From COE1 sp964445375 (GTDB taxonomy: Bacteria > Bacillota > Clostridia > Lachnospirales > Lachnospiraceae), in the NCBI GenBank assembly GCA_964445375.1, contig CAYUKO010000065.1, positions 1 to 20,596 on the forward strand: 20,596 nucleotides of DNA, written 5' to 3'. Position 1 is the first letter of the stretch, and every line of letters begins with the position of its first letter. The notes beneath the pieces were generated by a model. That model was not told the origin of the DNA. It made no database searches and worked only from the letters and a program-made list of their open reading frames with translations. The position numbers were made by a program, and so were the translations under genes. Below are positions 7,618 through 14,330 of this stretch, piece after piece.

Positions 7618-7646
7618 AAGGGAGAATTACATAGTAATCCTCCCTT
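7618..7646 (-). terminator. Strong stem-loop between flgE and flbD
   Basis: A 13-bp inverted repeat with a 3-nt loop and one G-T wobble runs from AAGGGAG to CTCCCTT. Read on the minus strand it is followed by the imperfect T-rich run ATCTTATTT, and read on the plus strand by TTTTATAT. It resembles an intrinsic terminator or an mRNA processing hairpin. The 5' arm contains GGGAGG and the loop contains ATG TAA, a start directly followed by a stop. Confidence 0.5.
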
Positions 7647-7694
7647 TTATATCTCTTCTGTCGTTCTACTATGCTGTCATATATTCTGTTTCTT

Positions 7695-7717
7695 CAAATT
7701 TGTGTCTCACAAATTTG
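7695..7717. repeat. Perfect inverted repeat, 10-bp arms, 3-nt loop
   Basis: CAAATTTGTG and CACAAATTTG flank the loop TCT in the flgE-flbD gap. No T-run follows on either strand, so this is not a classical terminator. It could be an RNA hairpin that protects or separates the flgE and flbD messages, or an operator. Confidence 0.6.
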
Positions 7718-7719
7718 TC

Positions 7720-7754
7720 ATGTGAAAAATCTTCCGTTTATGGATTTTTCACAT
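7720..7754. repeat. Perfect inverted repeat, 12-bp arms, immediately after flgE
   Basis: ATGTGAAAAATC and GATTTTTCACAT flank an 11-nt loop, starting 2 nt after the flgE stop. On the minus strand the descending arm carries ATTTTT inside the stem rather than after it, so termination would be inefficient. It is better explained as a 3'-end stability hairpin for the flgE message, but that is inference. Confidence 0.6.
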
Positions 7755-7756
7755 TA

Positions 7757-9565
7757 TTATCTCTTTAAGTTTACAAGTTCTTCGAGGAGTGTATCAGATA
7801 CGGTAATGATACGGCTATTTGCCTGGAAACCTCTCTGAGTCGTAATCATCTCTGTAAATTCAGAAGACAAATCTACGTTACTCATTTCAAGTACACCCGT
7901 ATTCATCTTGTCACCGTTTGCTGTGATATCTACACCAATACCATCAAAATCACCGGAGTTCTGTGTTGCAGAATAAAGGTTATCTCCTTCCTTCTGAAGA
8001 CCGGATGCATTCGCAAACTGTGCTACTGCTATCTGTCCAAGAAGTCTCATCTGTCCATTGCTGTAAGAGGCATAAATCATACCATTCGTCTGAATGGACA
8101 CACCCTGAAGTGTTCCTAATGCTCTTCCGGCTTCAAGTCCATCCACATCACCCTTCTCGATACCAATGGTTGACTTTCCTTTGTTATCAGATACCAGAGT
8201 CTGTGAGAAATCGATGTTGATCTTTGTGAATGCATCACCTAAATCATGCAAATCAAGTATTGCACTCTTGTCATTATCTGCACCACTACCACCAACAACT
8301 GTCTCAATATTGCCCGTCTTACCGTTATATGTAAGAATAACACCTTCTACATTCTTTTCTGTTATAACTAACTTATTTCCTTCTTCATTTAAAGAAGCAT
8401 TTACAATATCATTATAAGTTACAGCGCCTCCGTATACTGCTTCAAATACTGATGCTTTAGTTGGTAAATTGGCACCTAACTCATTTGCCGTATACAGATT
8501 ACCGTCACTATCATATACGGTTCCTATATATCCTGCCGTATTCAGCTTATATGCTGTAATAGTTGCCGTTGAATTTGCTGTGTCTTTCACATATAATGCA
8601 TTTTCGTCATTATCCGTATCACTTTTAATCTTCACGTAAACCGTTGTATCCTTGCCATCCTTGTCCTTTACCTTATAACATGCATAAGATGTAGTGCTAT
8701 CAAAGTCTACCGATGTTGTTGAAACTGCCATACCATACTCTTCTTCTGCCTCTACTTGAGTCGATGCTCCAAAAAGTCCCTTTTTCTCTGCATCCGTAAT
8801 CACACCATCTTTTTTTCCTCCGTTATATCCATCAAGGATAGATTCCCCTGTAGAATCAACAATATCTTCTAATTCTACATAATATTTATAATCTCCACCA
8901 ATCGGATGGGTTGCATTATGCAGACTCAACTTTGCGGTATAACTAAATCCAAGATTATCATAAATCTGCAGGTTCATCATCTTGCCTGAAGCTTCGCTCT
9001 GATCACCATCATTCCAATCTACAATACCACTTGCTGTTGCTGACTGTGTGTATTCCGCACCGTATGTTTTATACTTACCGCTCATAACCTGTAATGGTGA
9101 TACCGTATCCTTCTTGATGTTCATCGTTTCCTCATCAACCTGCCAGCCCATTACATTGTATCCGGTACTGGACATTGCAAGGTTTCCTGCTGCATCTACA
9201 TAGAAAGAACCGTCTCTTGTGAAGAATGTATCTACGCCATTGCTGACAACGAAAAATTCGTCACCGGAAATCTTTAAATCGAATGGGTTACCGGTAGACT
9301 GTGTAGCACCTTCTTCTGTGATTTTTGTAGAGATTGCTGCCGTCTGTACACCAAGACCAATCTGTCTAGGATTGGTACCGGCAGTTCCTGTCTCTGCATT
9401 TGGTCCTGTTGCAGCCTGTGTTGTCTGATACATCAGATCTGAGAAATTAATTGACATGGTCTTGTATGCAGTTGTATTTACGTTTGCAATATTGTTACCA
9501 ATTACGTCCATTTTTGTCTGATGTGTTCTTAATCCTGATACACCAGACCAAAGTGATCTCATCAT
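7757..9565 (-). CDS. flgE: Flagellar hook protein FlgE
   Basis: FlgE polymerises into the hook after export. At 602 residues it is long compared with the roughly 260-400 residues of many FlgE proteins, with the excess in the surface-exposed middle. The N-terminus has the rod/hook signature (MRSLWSGVSGLRTHQTKMD, then NNIANVNTTAYK). The conserved core continues to about residue 160 (GNPFDLKISGDEFFVV, FTRDGSF). Residues about 220-470 are variable and rich in Asp, Lys and Thr. The conserved C-terminus begins near 477 (GRALGTLQGVSIQTNG) and ends FQANSRIITVSDTLLEELVNLKR. Two adjacent ATGs (9565 and 9562) are possible; AGGAGGT at 9580-9574 favours the first. A possible leader ORF overlaps this start. 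Confidence 0.96.
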   Translation of the reverse strand: MMRSLWSGVSGLRTHQTKMDVIGNNIANVNTTAYKTMSINFSDLMYQTTQAATGPNAETGTAGTNPRQIGLGVQTAAISTKITEEGATQSTGNPFDLKISGDEFFVVSNGVDTFFTRDGSFYVDAAGNLAMSSTGYNVMGWQVDEETMNIKKDTVSPLQVMSGKYKTYGAEYTQSATASGIVDWNDGDQSEASGKMMNLQIYDNLGFSYTAKLSLHNATHPIGGDYKYYVELEDIVDSTGESILDGYNGGKKDGVITDAEKKGLFGASTQVEAEEEYGMAVSTTSVDFDSTTSYACYKVKDKDGKDTTVYVKIKSDTDNDENALYVKDTANSTATITAYKLNTAGYIGTVYDSDGNLYTANELGANLPTKASVFEAVYGGAVTYNDIVNASLNEEGNKLVITEKNVEGVILTYNGKTGNIETVVGGSGADNDKSAILDLHDLGDAFTKINIDFSQTLVSDNKGKSTIGIEKGDVDGLEAGRALGTLQGVSIQTNGMIYASYSNGQMRLLGQIAVAQFANASGLQKEGDNLYSATQNSGDFDGIGVDITANGDKMNTGVLEMSNVDLSSEFTEMITTQRGFQANSRIITVSDTLLEELVNLKR

Positions 9566-9612
9566 AGTGAATGACCTCCTATTTCTTTGCCGTACTTTGC
9601 TTCCTCTGTCAT
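9562..9612 (-). CDS. Possible 16-codon leader ORF overlapping the flgE start
   Basis: The ATG at 9612 opens a 16-codon frame (MTEEAKYGKEIGGHSL). Its TGA stop overlaps the flgE start as CTATGATG. The flgE ribosome site AGGAGGT lies inside it and encodes Ile-Gly-Gly. An upstream AAGGAGG exists, but the spacing to this ATG is 13 nt, longer than ideal, and it lies in a predicted stem. No homology is recognised. It may be chance, or it may serve translational coupling. Confidence 0.2.
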   Translation of the reverse strand: MTEEAKYGKEIGGHSL

Positions 9613-9621
9613 TCAGAAGCG

Positions 9622-9647
9622 ATAGCCTCCTTAAAAGGTCCGGCTAT
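9622..9647 (-). promoter_or_regulatory. Leader stem-loop upstream of flgE
   Basis: ATAGCC and GGCTAT form outer arms and CCTT/AAGG form an inner stem. The structure starts at the stop codon of the upstream gene. On the minus strand it places AAGGAGG partly inside the stem. No T-run follows, so it is not a terminator. A role in stability or translation is inference. Confidence 0.4.
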
Positions 9648-10039
9648 TATGTAATTACGGCTCCATCAATATTTGTAAAAATATTTTCTTTTGTTTCCCC
9701 CTGCACAAATGCAGTTATTACTGTGTTACTTCTTGTATTTACGATAAATGCAAGTTCATCAATGAGTACCAAGGATTCCTTGATTCCCTTATCCCCTGCT
9801 TTTTTCGTACCATCATTCAACCTTTCCAGTTGTTCCTCCGTAAGTTCAATATTTCTGTCATTCAGTCGGTTTGCTGCGTGTTTTGAGAATTTCACTTCTC
9901 CATCCTGTTGTGTTTTTTGCAGGATTTCTTCAAAACTCAAACCTTCCGCTGTCTGTATATTGCTCTTACTCTTTTGTTGTGTCAGAAATTGATCTTGTAG
10001 CTGCTCAATGGAAAGGAATTGTTTATTGCTTATATTCAT
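9647..10039 (-). CDS. TIGR02530-type flagellar operon protein
   Basis: This is a conserved small protein found between flgD and flgE in many Gram-positive flagellar operons. Its exact job is unknown to me. With the ATG at 10039 it has 130 residues (MNISNKQFLSIEQLQDQF). The C-terminal half carries the family pattern FSKHAANRLNDRNIELTEEQ, then KAGDKGIKESLVLIDE and AFIVNTRSNTVITAF. The N-terminal part (GLSFEEILQKTQQ) looks disordered or helical. A longer frame starts at an ATG at 10045, but AAGGAG ends 2 nt before that ATG and 8 nt before the chosen one. No signal peptide or membrane helix is present. Confidence 0.88.
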   Translation of the reverse strand: MNISNKQFLSIEQLQDQFLTQQKSKSNIQTAEGLSFEEILQKTQQDGEVKFSKHAANRLNDRNIELTEEQLERLNDGTKKAGDKGIKESLVLIDELAFIVNTRSNTVITAFVQGETKENIFTNIDGAVIT

Positions 10040-10070
10040 ATGCATATCTCCTTACCCTTGTCCACTTTTA

Positions 10071-11355
10071 CTACGCGTTTTCTGTATCCTGTGTCAATTG
10101 ATCTAAAACATCATCCGATGCCTCAGAATCTCCTGTCTGTTCTGCAGCCTGTGTTGCATTCGCCGTGCCATCACTTGACTGAGTGCCGTCACTTGACTGA
10201 TTTGTGTCTGCTGTGTCATCGTTTTCCTGAGTTCCACCACTTGACTGGCTTGCATCTGTTGTGTCACCACNNNNNNNNNNNNNNNNNNNNNNNNNNNNNN
10301 NNNNNNNNNNNNNNNNNNNNNNNNNNNNNNNNNNNNNNNNNNNNNNNNNNNNNNNNNNNNNNNNNNNNNNTTGCCTGGGTTCCACCACTTGACTGACTTG
10401 CATCTGCTGCATCACCACTTGCCTGGGTTCCACCACTTGACTGACTTGCATCTGCTGCATCACCACTTGCCTGAGTTCCACCACTTGACTGGCTTGCATC
10501 TGCTGCGTCACCACTTTCCTGGGTTCCACCACTTGACTGGTCTGCACCTGCGGCGCTACCGCTTGCCTGACTTGCCGAAACGCTACTCTGAATACTGCTG
10601 CCTACTGTAGTAATCTGAGCCATAAGTGCCTCCATCTTCTCGTTAAAGGCATCTAATACATCATCTAAGGTTGATGCTTTTTCTGTTTCTTCCTGACTCG
10701 TTTCGCCAAAGGTAATTCCAAACTGTCCCATCTTCTCAATGTACGCTTTATATGAAGATACATAACCAGAAGCATACTTATCAATATAATTCTTCTGATA
10801 TTCTGTAAGATTATTATATAAATCATAAATCTTACCAATTGTATTCTCATATGATTTATCAATTACATTCAGAGTTGGCAATGCATCTATCATGCCTGTA
10901 AATTCTGTATAAAGGTCGTACGCTGTAAAGTACTCTTCGCTTGCTACACTGTCTAAGTCGCTGATAGAATACTTCTCTTCATCGATTACAAGAAGTGCTT
11001 TTCCTTCTTCTATTGTGACATAATCTACCACGCCACGTTTGTAGCTTGTCTCTCCTGTACTCTGACTTGTTACTTTCATAACAACTTCTTTACCAATCAT
11101 GCTGTTTGCACGAAGTAAATCCATTGATTCACTCATTTCGCTCATCTGCTCAACCTGTGTAAAGGTTGCATACTGTGATACCCATTCTGTGTTACTGGTT
11201 GGCTCCAATGGATCCTGATTCTGCATTTCTGCTACCAGTAAAGTAAGGAAAGTATCACTGTTTACCGTTGACTTATTTGATGAGCTTGCAAGGGAATCTG
11301 AAGAAGTTGTTGATGTTTGTAGCTTTCCGTCTACATATGGTGCTATTAAACTCAT
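10071..11355 (-). CDS. flgD: Flagellar hook capping protein FlgD with repeat tail (interrupted by assembly gap)
   Basis: FlgD is exported and caps the growing hook so that FlgE subunits can assemble. The conserved N-terminal domain is at about 32-95: TFLTLLVAEMQNQDPLEP, QYATFTQVEQM, NSMIGKEV. A short beta region (about 88-142) follows, then an unusual helical segment at about 145-210 (TGMIDALP, YNNLTEYQKNYID). The protein ends in a Ser/Gly/Thr/Gln/Ala/Asp-rich tail made of 16-residue repeats (unit SGDAADASQSSGGTQA). A run of 100 N (10271-10370) lies inside the repeat and breaks the frame only because 100 is not a multiple of 3. The flanks join in frame as AGT (Ser). The tail after the gap ends LDQLTQDTENA. 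394 residues are visible plus an unknown number of 16-residue units. The usual FLN-like middle domain is not evident. Confidence 0.9.
10149..10542 (-). repeat. 48-bp tandem repeats in the 3' part of flgD
   Basis: In-frame tandem repeats of 48 bp (16 codons). Units at 10372-10419 and 10420-10467 are identical. The unit at 10468-10515 differs at three bases. A fourth, diverged unit (GDTTDASQSSGGTQE) lies beyond the gap at 10224-10268. More degenerate QSSDGTQ-type half units follow to about 10149, and a partial unit (DQSSGGTQE) lies at the upstream edge. The identical copies abut the N run. Confidence 0.92.
10271..10370. other. Assembly gap (100 N) inside the flgD repeat
   Basis: Exactly 100 N, the usual placeholder for a gap of unknown size. 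The base left of the gap (...TCACCAC) and the first bases right of it (TTGCCTGGG...) join to restore a perfect 48-bp unit. The true missing length should therefore be a multiple of 48. Confidence 0.97.
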
Positions 11356-11373
11356 ACCTTAATTCCTTTCTTC

Positions 11374-12864
11374 CTACGCAAGTAAATCCATCCTGTTGCC
11401 GCCAATTGCCATCATTTCCATAGCAATTCTTGTTGCATCATCCGGTTCTCCAATATCATCTATGAGTTCTTCTTCATTCTCATAGGAGTTCAGATTAATG
11501 CTTGTTTTACGGATTTTATGAATACCGTTTGTTTCTTCTGTCTGTTCCTGGTTCTGCCGTTCTCCTGCATTCTGTTCCAGATTACGTTCCATCTGATGAC
11601 TTGCTACTGATACTTCGATTGCTTCTACCTTAACACCCTGTTCCTCAAGATTGAGCTTTAACTGTGATACCTGAGATTCAATGGCATTCTTTACTACTTC
11701 GTTTTCTGTCGTAAGCTGCGCTGTTACGACACCGCCTTTTGTAGAAAGCATGACACGAACGTTTCCAAGGCTTGCCGGATGAAGCTGTAATTCCATCTCT
11801 GTCAGTTCCGTACCGTTTTGTATCTTCACATAATCAGCAAGCTGTTTTAAGATACTTTCTGTATTTGGCATCTGGGAACCTTCCAGCTTACTCTCCTGTG
11901 CCAGCTGGGCAATTTCATCTGGTGTATTCTGAAATCCCTGCATATTTTCCTGTTGCTGCTGGAATAACGAATCCTCGTTCTTTCCTGTTTCCCTTTCTGC
12001 CTGAGTGCTCTCAACTACTTCTCCTGTAGCATCCTGCGTAGTCTGGGCATTCTGGGAATCCTGTGCATTTGCATTTTCTTTTACGATAACCAGTCCATCC
12101 TCAGCCATCTCTCCTGCCTTTGCAAGCATATCCGGCTGTTCAAATGGAAGAATCTGTGCTCCCTTGCCATTTCCTTCTTCTGATAATTTCTGATCAATCA
12201 ATAATTTTAACTGATCCAGAACTGCTTCCAGTTCCTCATCAGAAAGTCCTGTGCTGTCAAGAAGCTCCTGCGTCTTCTCATCTACCATCTGCATCAAATC
12301 CTGTAATGTGAGATACATATCTTCATCCATTACAAGCTGAATGGTAGAGTCTTCTCCAGTCAGTGCGGTCATAATCGCTGCCATGTTATCCGGATTCAGT
12401 AAATCAATAGGCTGCAAACCAAGCTGCTGCATTGCTTCCAGCAGTTCTTCCTCGCTAACCTCCAGTGTTTCTTCTACTTCCTCCATAATTTCCTTCACAG
12501 CATCTTTTACCGCTGTTTCCAGTTCTTCATCAACTGGTTCTTTTTCTGATACATTTTGCATTTTTTGTGATGTATCAGAAGTAGATTCTTTTTTGTAAAT
12601 GTCCTCTTTTACTTTCGGTTCATCCACCCTAAAGTCATCTTTTACTTCCTGCCCCTGTACCTCTTTTGGCTGTGAAGCAGTTTTCTTTTCAGTCAACTGA
12701 TTATTTGACTGATACACAGTCTGCTGAGCTTTGTCTTTTACCTGATTCATAATCTTTCCAAAGTCATTTTCCTTCGACTGTGTACTTTCTGTATTCTTTG
12801 CAGTGTTTACATTGGATATCGCTCCAATACCATACACTGCATCTCTTACAGATGCACTTGTCAT
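11374..12864 (-). CDS. fliK: Flagellar hook-length control protein FliK
   Basis: FliK is the secreted ruler that measures the hook and triggers the switch in export specificity. The 496 residues are mostly low-complexity and polar (Glu, Gln, Thr, Lys), as is usual for FliK. The acidic middle is at about 95-240. The conserved Flg_hook domain is at about 356-422: MELQLHPASLGNVRVMLSTK, then TTENEVVKNAIESQVSQLK and GVKVEAIEVSVAS. The roughly 74-residue C-terminal tail ends GGNRMDLLA. A strong ribosome site (GAGGAGG) precedes the ATG at 12864. It starts 106 nt after the ylxF/motE stop, in a gap containing a candidate sigma-28 promoter and a stem-loop, and ends 18 nt before flgD. Confidence 0.94.
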   Translation of the reverse strand: MTSASVRDAVYGIGAISNVNTAKNTESTQSKENDFGKIMNQVKDKAQQTVYQSNNQLTEKKTASQPKEVQGQEVKDDFRVDEPKVKEDIYKKESTSDTSQKMQNVSEKEPVDEELETAVKDAVKEIMEEVEETLEVSEEELLEAMQQLGLQPIDLLNPDNMAAIMTALTGEDSTIQLVMDEDMYLTLQDLMQMVDEKTQELLDSTGLSDEELEAVLDQLKLLIDQKLSEEGNGKGAQILPFEQPDMLAKAGEMAEDGLVIVKENANAQDSQNAQTTQDATGEVVESTQAERETGKNEDSLFQQQQENMQGFQNTPDEIAQLAQESKLEGSQMPNTESILKQLADYVKIQNGTELTEMELQLHPASLGNVRVMLSTKGGVVTAQLTTENEVVKNAIESQVSQLKLNLEEQGVKVEAIEVSVASHQMERNLEQNAGERQNQEQTEETNGIHKIRKTSINLNSYENEEELIDDIGEPDDATRIAMEMMAIGGNRMDLLA

Positions 12865-12907
12865 TCTTCTTCCTCCTCTCTTTAATTTTCAAGGTACTTT
12901 TTATAAG

Positions 12908-12933
12908 AAAATGCGCTCACAAAAGCGCATTTT
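12908..12933 (-). terminator. Terminator-like stem-loop between ylxF/motE and fliK
   Basis: Perfect 10-bp arms, AAAATGCGCT and AGCGCATTTT, enclose a 6-nt loop. On the minus strand the stem ends GCGCATTTT and is followed by CTTAT, giving a modest T-rich tail. It could end or thin out transcription from the upstream genes. It also lies just downstream of the candidate sigma-28 start, so it could instead be a 5' stabilising hairpin on the fliK message. Confidence 0.6.
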
Positions 12934-12946
12934 GCTTACATAATAT

Positions 12947-12973
12947 ATATCGGTAATTTGGGTATTATCATTA
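12947..12973 (-). promoter_or_regulatory. Sigma-28/sigma-D-like promoter upstream of fliK
   Basis: TAAT (12973-12970) is followed by a 15-nt spacer and ACCGATAT (12954-12947). The Bacillus sigma-D consensus is TAAA-N15-GCCGATAT, so 3 of 4 and 7 of 8 bases match at the ideal spacing. The -35 box includes the ylxF/motE stop codon. The predicted start is near 12940. Confidence 0.5.
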
Positions 12974-13852
12974 AGAGTTTGGATCCATTATTTTCGCAAT
13001 TCTTGCCGCTACGGTTGGTTCCATAGCTCCCATAATCTTTCCTCTTGTTTCCACATCCAGGCATTCCAGAATCTGTGCCGCAAGTTCCAGATTATCTGTC
13101 ATTGCTCCAAGGATTTCTGCTGCTTCTGCTGCTTTCATATTACTAAAGGTCTTTGCATATTCCTGCATCTTCTTATCTGCTGCTTCTGTCTGAATCACCT
13201 GCTTATAAAGCTCTTCTGCTGTCGCCGGATCCATTTCTTCATAATATTTCTGATATTCATCTGCTCCCGGACCATTCTCTGCATATACAACCTCTTCGTA
13301 GAACTCTTCCTTAATTTCCTGGAAAGCTACCTGATTCTCTTCAAAAGTTTTGAGACGCTTTACCTCTGCCTTTAATGCTTCAATCTGTTCTGCATAGGTT
13401 GCATTCGCTGACTGTACCTGATCCAACTGTAACTCCAGCTTTTTAATCTGTTCTACCGCTTCCTTTAAACTGCTATATCCACCATAGGTTTCTTCCTTTT
13501 TGGTTGTTTCTGTGGTTGTCTCTGACGGTAGAATCATATTGATTACCGGAACATCCTTGAAAATAGGTGTCAATACATTGGAACCAAATCCTCCAACATC
13601 CATCTTTACCAATAATACAAGAATTCCAAGCCATATTACGATAATAAACATCGTTACAATCGCAACGGATGCGCTACTACCATCAATCTGTTCATCCAGC
13701 TCTCTTTCCTGTGTTTCAAGCTCTTTTGCTCTCTTTTTGGCTTCTTTCTTTCTATTCTTTTCTTCCTGTTTAAATTGTTTTTTTGATTCCTTTAACTGCT
13801 GCATCTGCATTTCCGGTGCATCCGGACTTAATTTTGCATTTCTACCTGCCAT
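12971..13852 (-). CDS. ylxF: MotE/YlxF-like protein with MgtE N-type domain
   Basis: This bitopic protein follows fliJ, as YlxF does in Bacillus. Related MotE proteins act as chaperones for the stator or MotB-type proteins in other bacteria; the role here is inferred. The 293 residues start with a long basic, charged cytoplasmic helix (about 15-56, rich in Lys/Glu/Arg). One membrane helix is at about 62-83 (SVAIVTMFIIVIWLGILVLL). A coiled coil is at about 125-170, and an MgtE_N-like helical domain at about 215-293 contains YAKTFSNMKAAEAAEILGAM and ends MEPTVAARIAKIMDPNS. It overlaps the end of fliJ by 11 nt, and GGGAG lies 9 nt before the ATG. Confidence 0.82.
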   Translation of the reverse strand: MAGRNAKLSPDAPEMQMQQLKESKKQFKQEEKNRKKEAKKRAKELETQERELDEQIDGSSASVAIVTMFIIVIWLGILVLLVKMDVGGFGSNVLTPIFKDVPVINMILPSETTTETTKKEETYGGYSSLKEAVEQIKKLELQLDQVQSANATYAEQIEALKAEVKRLKTFEENQVAFQEIKEEFYEEVVYAENGPGADEYQKYYEEMDPATAEELYKQVIQTEAADKKMQEYAKTFSNMKAAEAAEILGAMTDNLELAAQILECLDVETRGKIMGAMEPTVAARIAKIMDPNS

Positions 13853-14309
13853 GTTCGTGTTCTCCCATCAGTTTCTGTCCATGTGTATACGTCGTTAATT
13901 GATCTATTTCTTTGCTTTCCTGATACAATTCTTCCTTCATAAACTCAGCAAAAGCATTTTCTTTCAATTTTTCATGAGTCTTACGTTCCTGTACAAGTTC
14001 CTGCAACGCCGCCCTTGCGCGTTCAACTGCTTTGGCTGCCTGATTAATCTGAATAATCTGGTTGCTGATATATTCATCCATCTTCATGACAGCCATTTTA
14101 TTTTCTCTGATTTTTCTGACATCAATATGTTCCATTCGAAGTGCAATTCCTTCTTCCATGTAAGCAGCTTTCCTCTTCTGGAGCTTTGCCAGTTTTTCTT
14201 TCTCTTCCGCTAATCGATTGTTAGCTTCCGCGAAATCCTGTTTTGCTCTTGTTTCAAGTTTTTCTTTTACATCCAGGATACCCTGCATCTTATAACGGAA
14301 TACAGACAT
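13842..14309 (-). CDS. fliJ: Flagellar export protein FliJ
   Basis: FliJ is the coiled-coil stalk of the flagellar export ATPase, comparable to the gamma subunit of F-ATPase. At 155 residues it has the usual length. It is almost all charged helix, with the family opening MSVFRYKMQGILDVKEKLE followed by AKQDFAEANNRLAEEKEKL. The C-terminus contains KENAFAEFMKEELYQESKE, then a shorter tail. AGGAGTGG precedes the ATG, 21 nt after fliI. The last 11 nt overlap the ylxF/motE start. Confidence 0.93.
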   Translation of the reverse strand: MSVFRYKMQGILDVKEKLETRAKQDFAEANNRLAEEKEKLAKLQKRKAAYMEEGIALRMEHIDVRKIRENKMAVMKMDEYISNQIIQINQAAKAVERARAALQELVQERKTHEKLKENAFAEFMKEELYQESKEIDQLTTYTHGQKLMGEHEHGR

Positions 14310-14330
14310 ACTACCACTCCTGTTCTGTTA

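Noticed and set aside
10149..10542. CRISPR array
   Set aside because: The repeat is a direct in-frame 48-bp coding tandem with no unique spacers between copies and no cas genes.
10019..10610. Plus-strand open frames across the flgD repeat (His/Leu/Pro-rich repeats)
   Set aside because: They are the antisense of the 48-bp repeat. The minus-strand reading has a ribosome site, FlgD domains and operon context.
10071..11355. flgD as a frameshifted pseudogene
   Set aside because: The frame break comes only from a 100-N placeholder. The flanks join in frame and in repeat phase.
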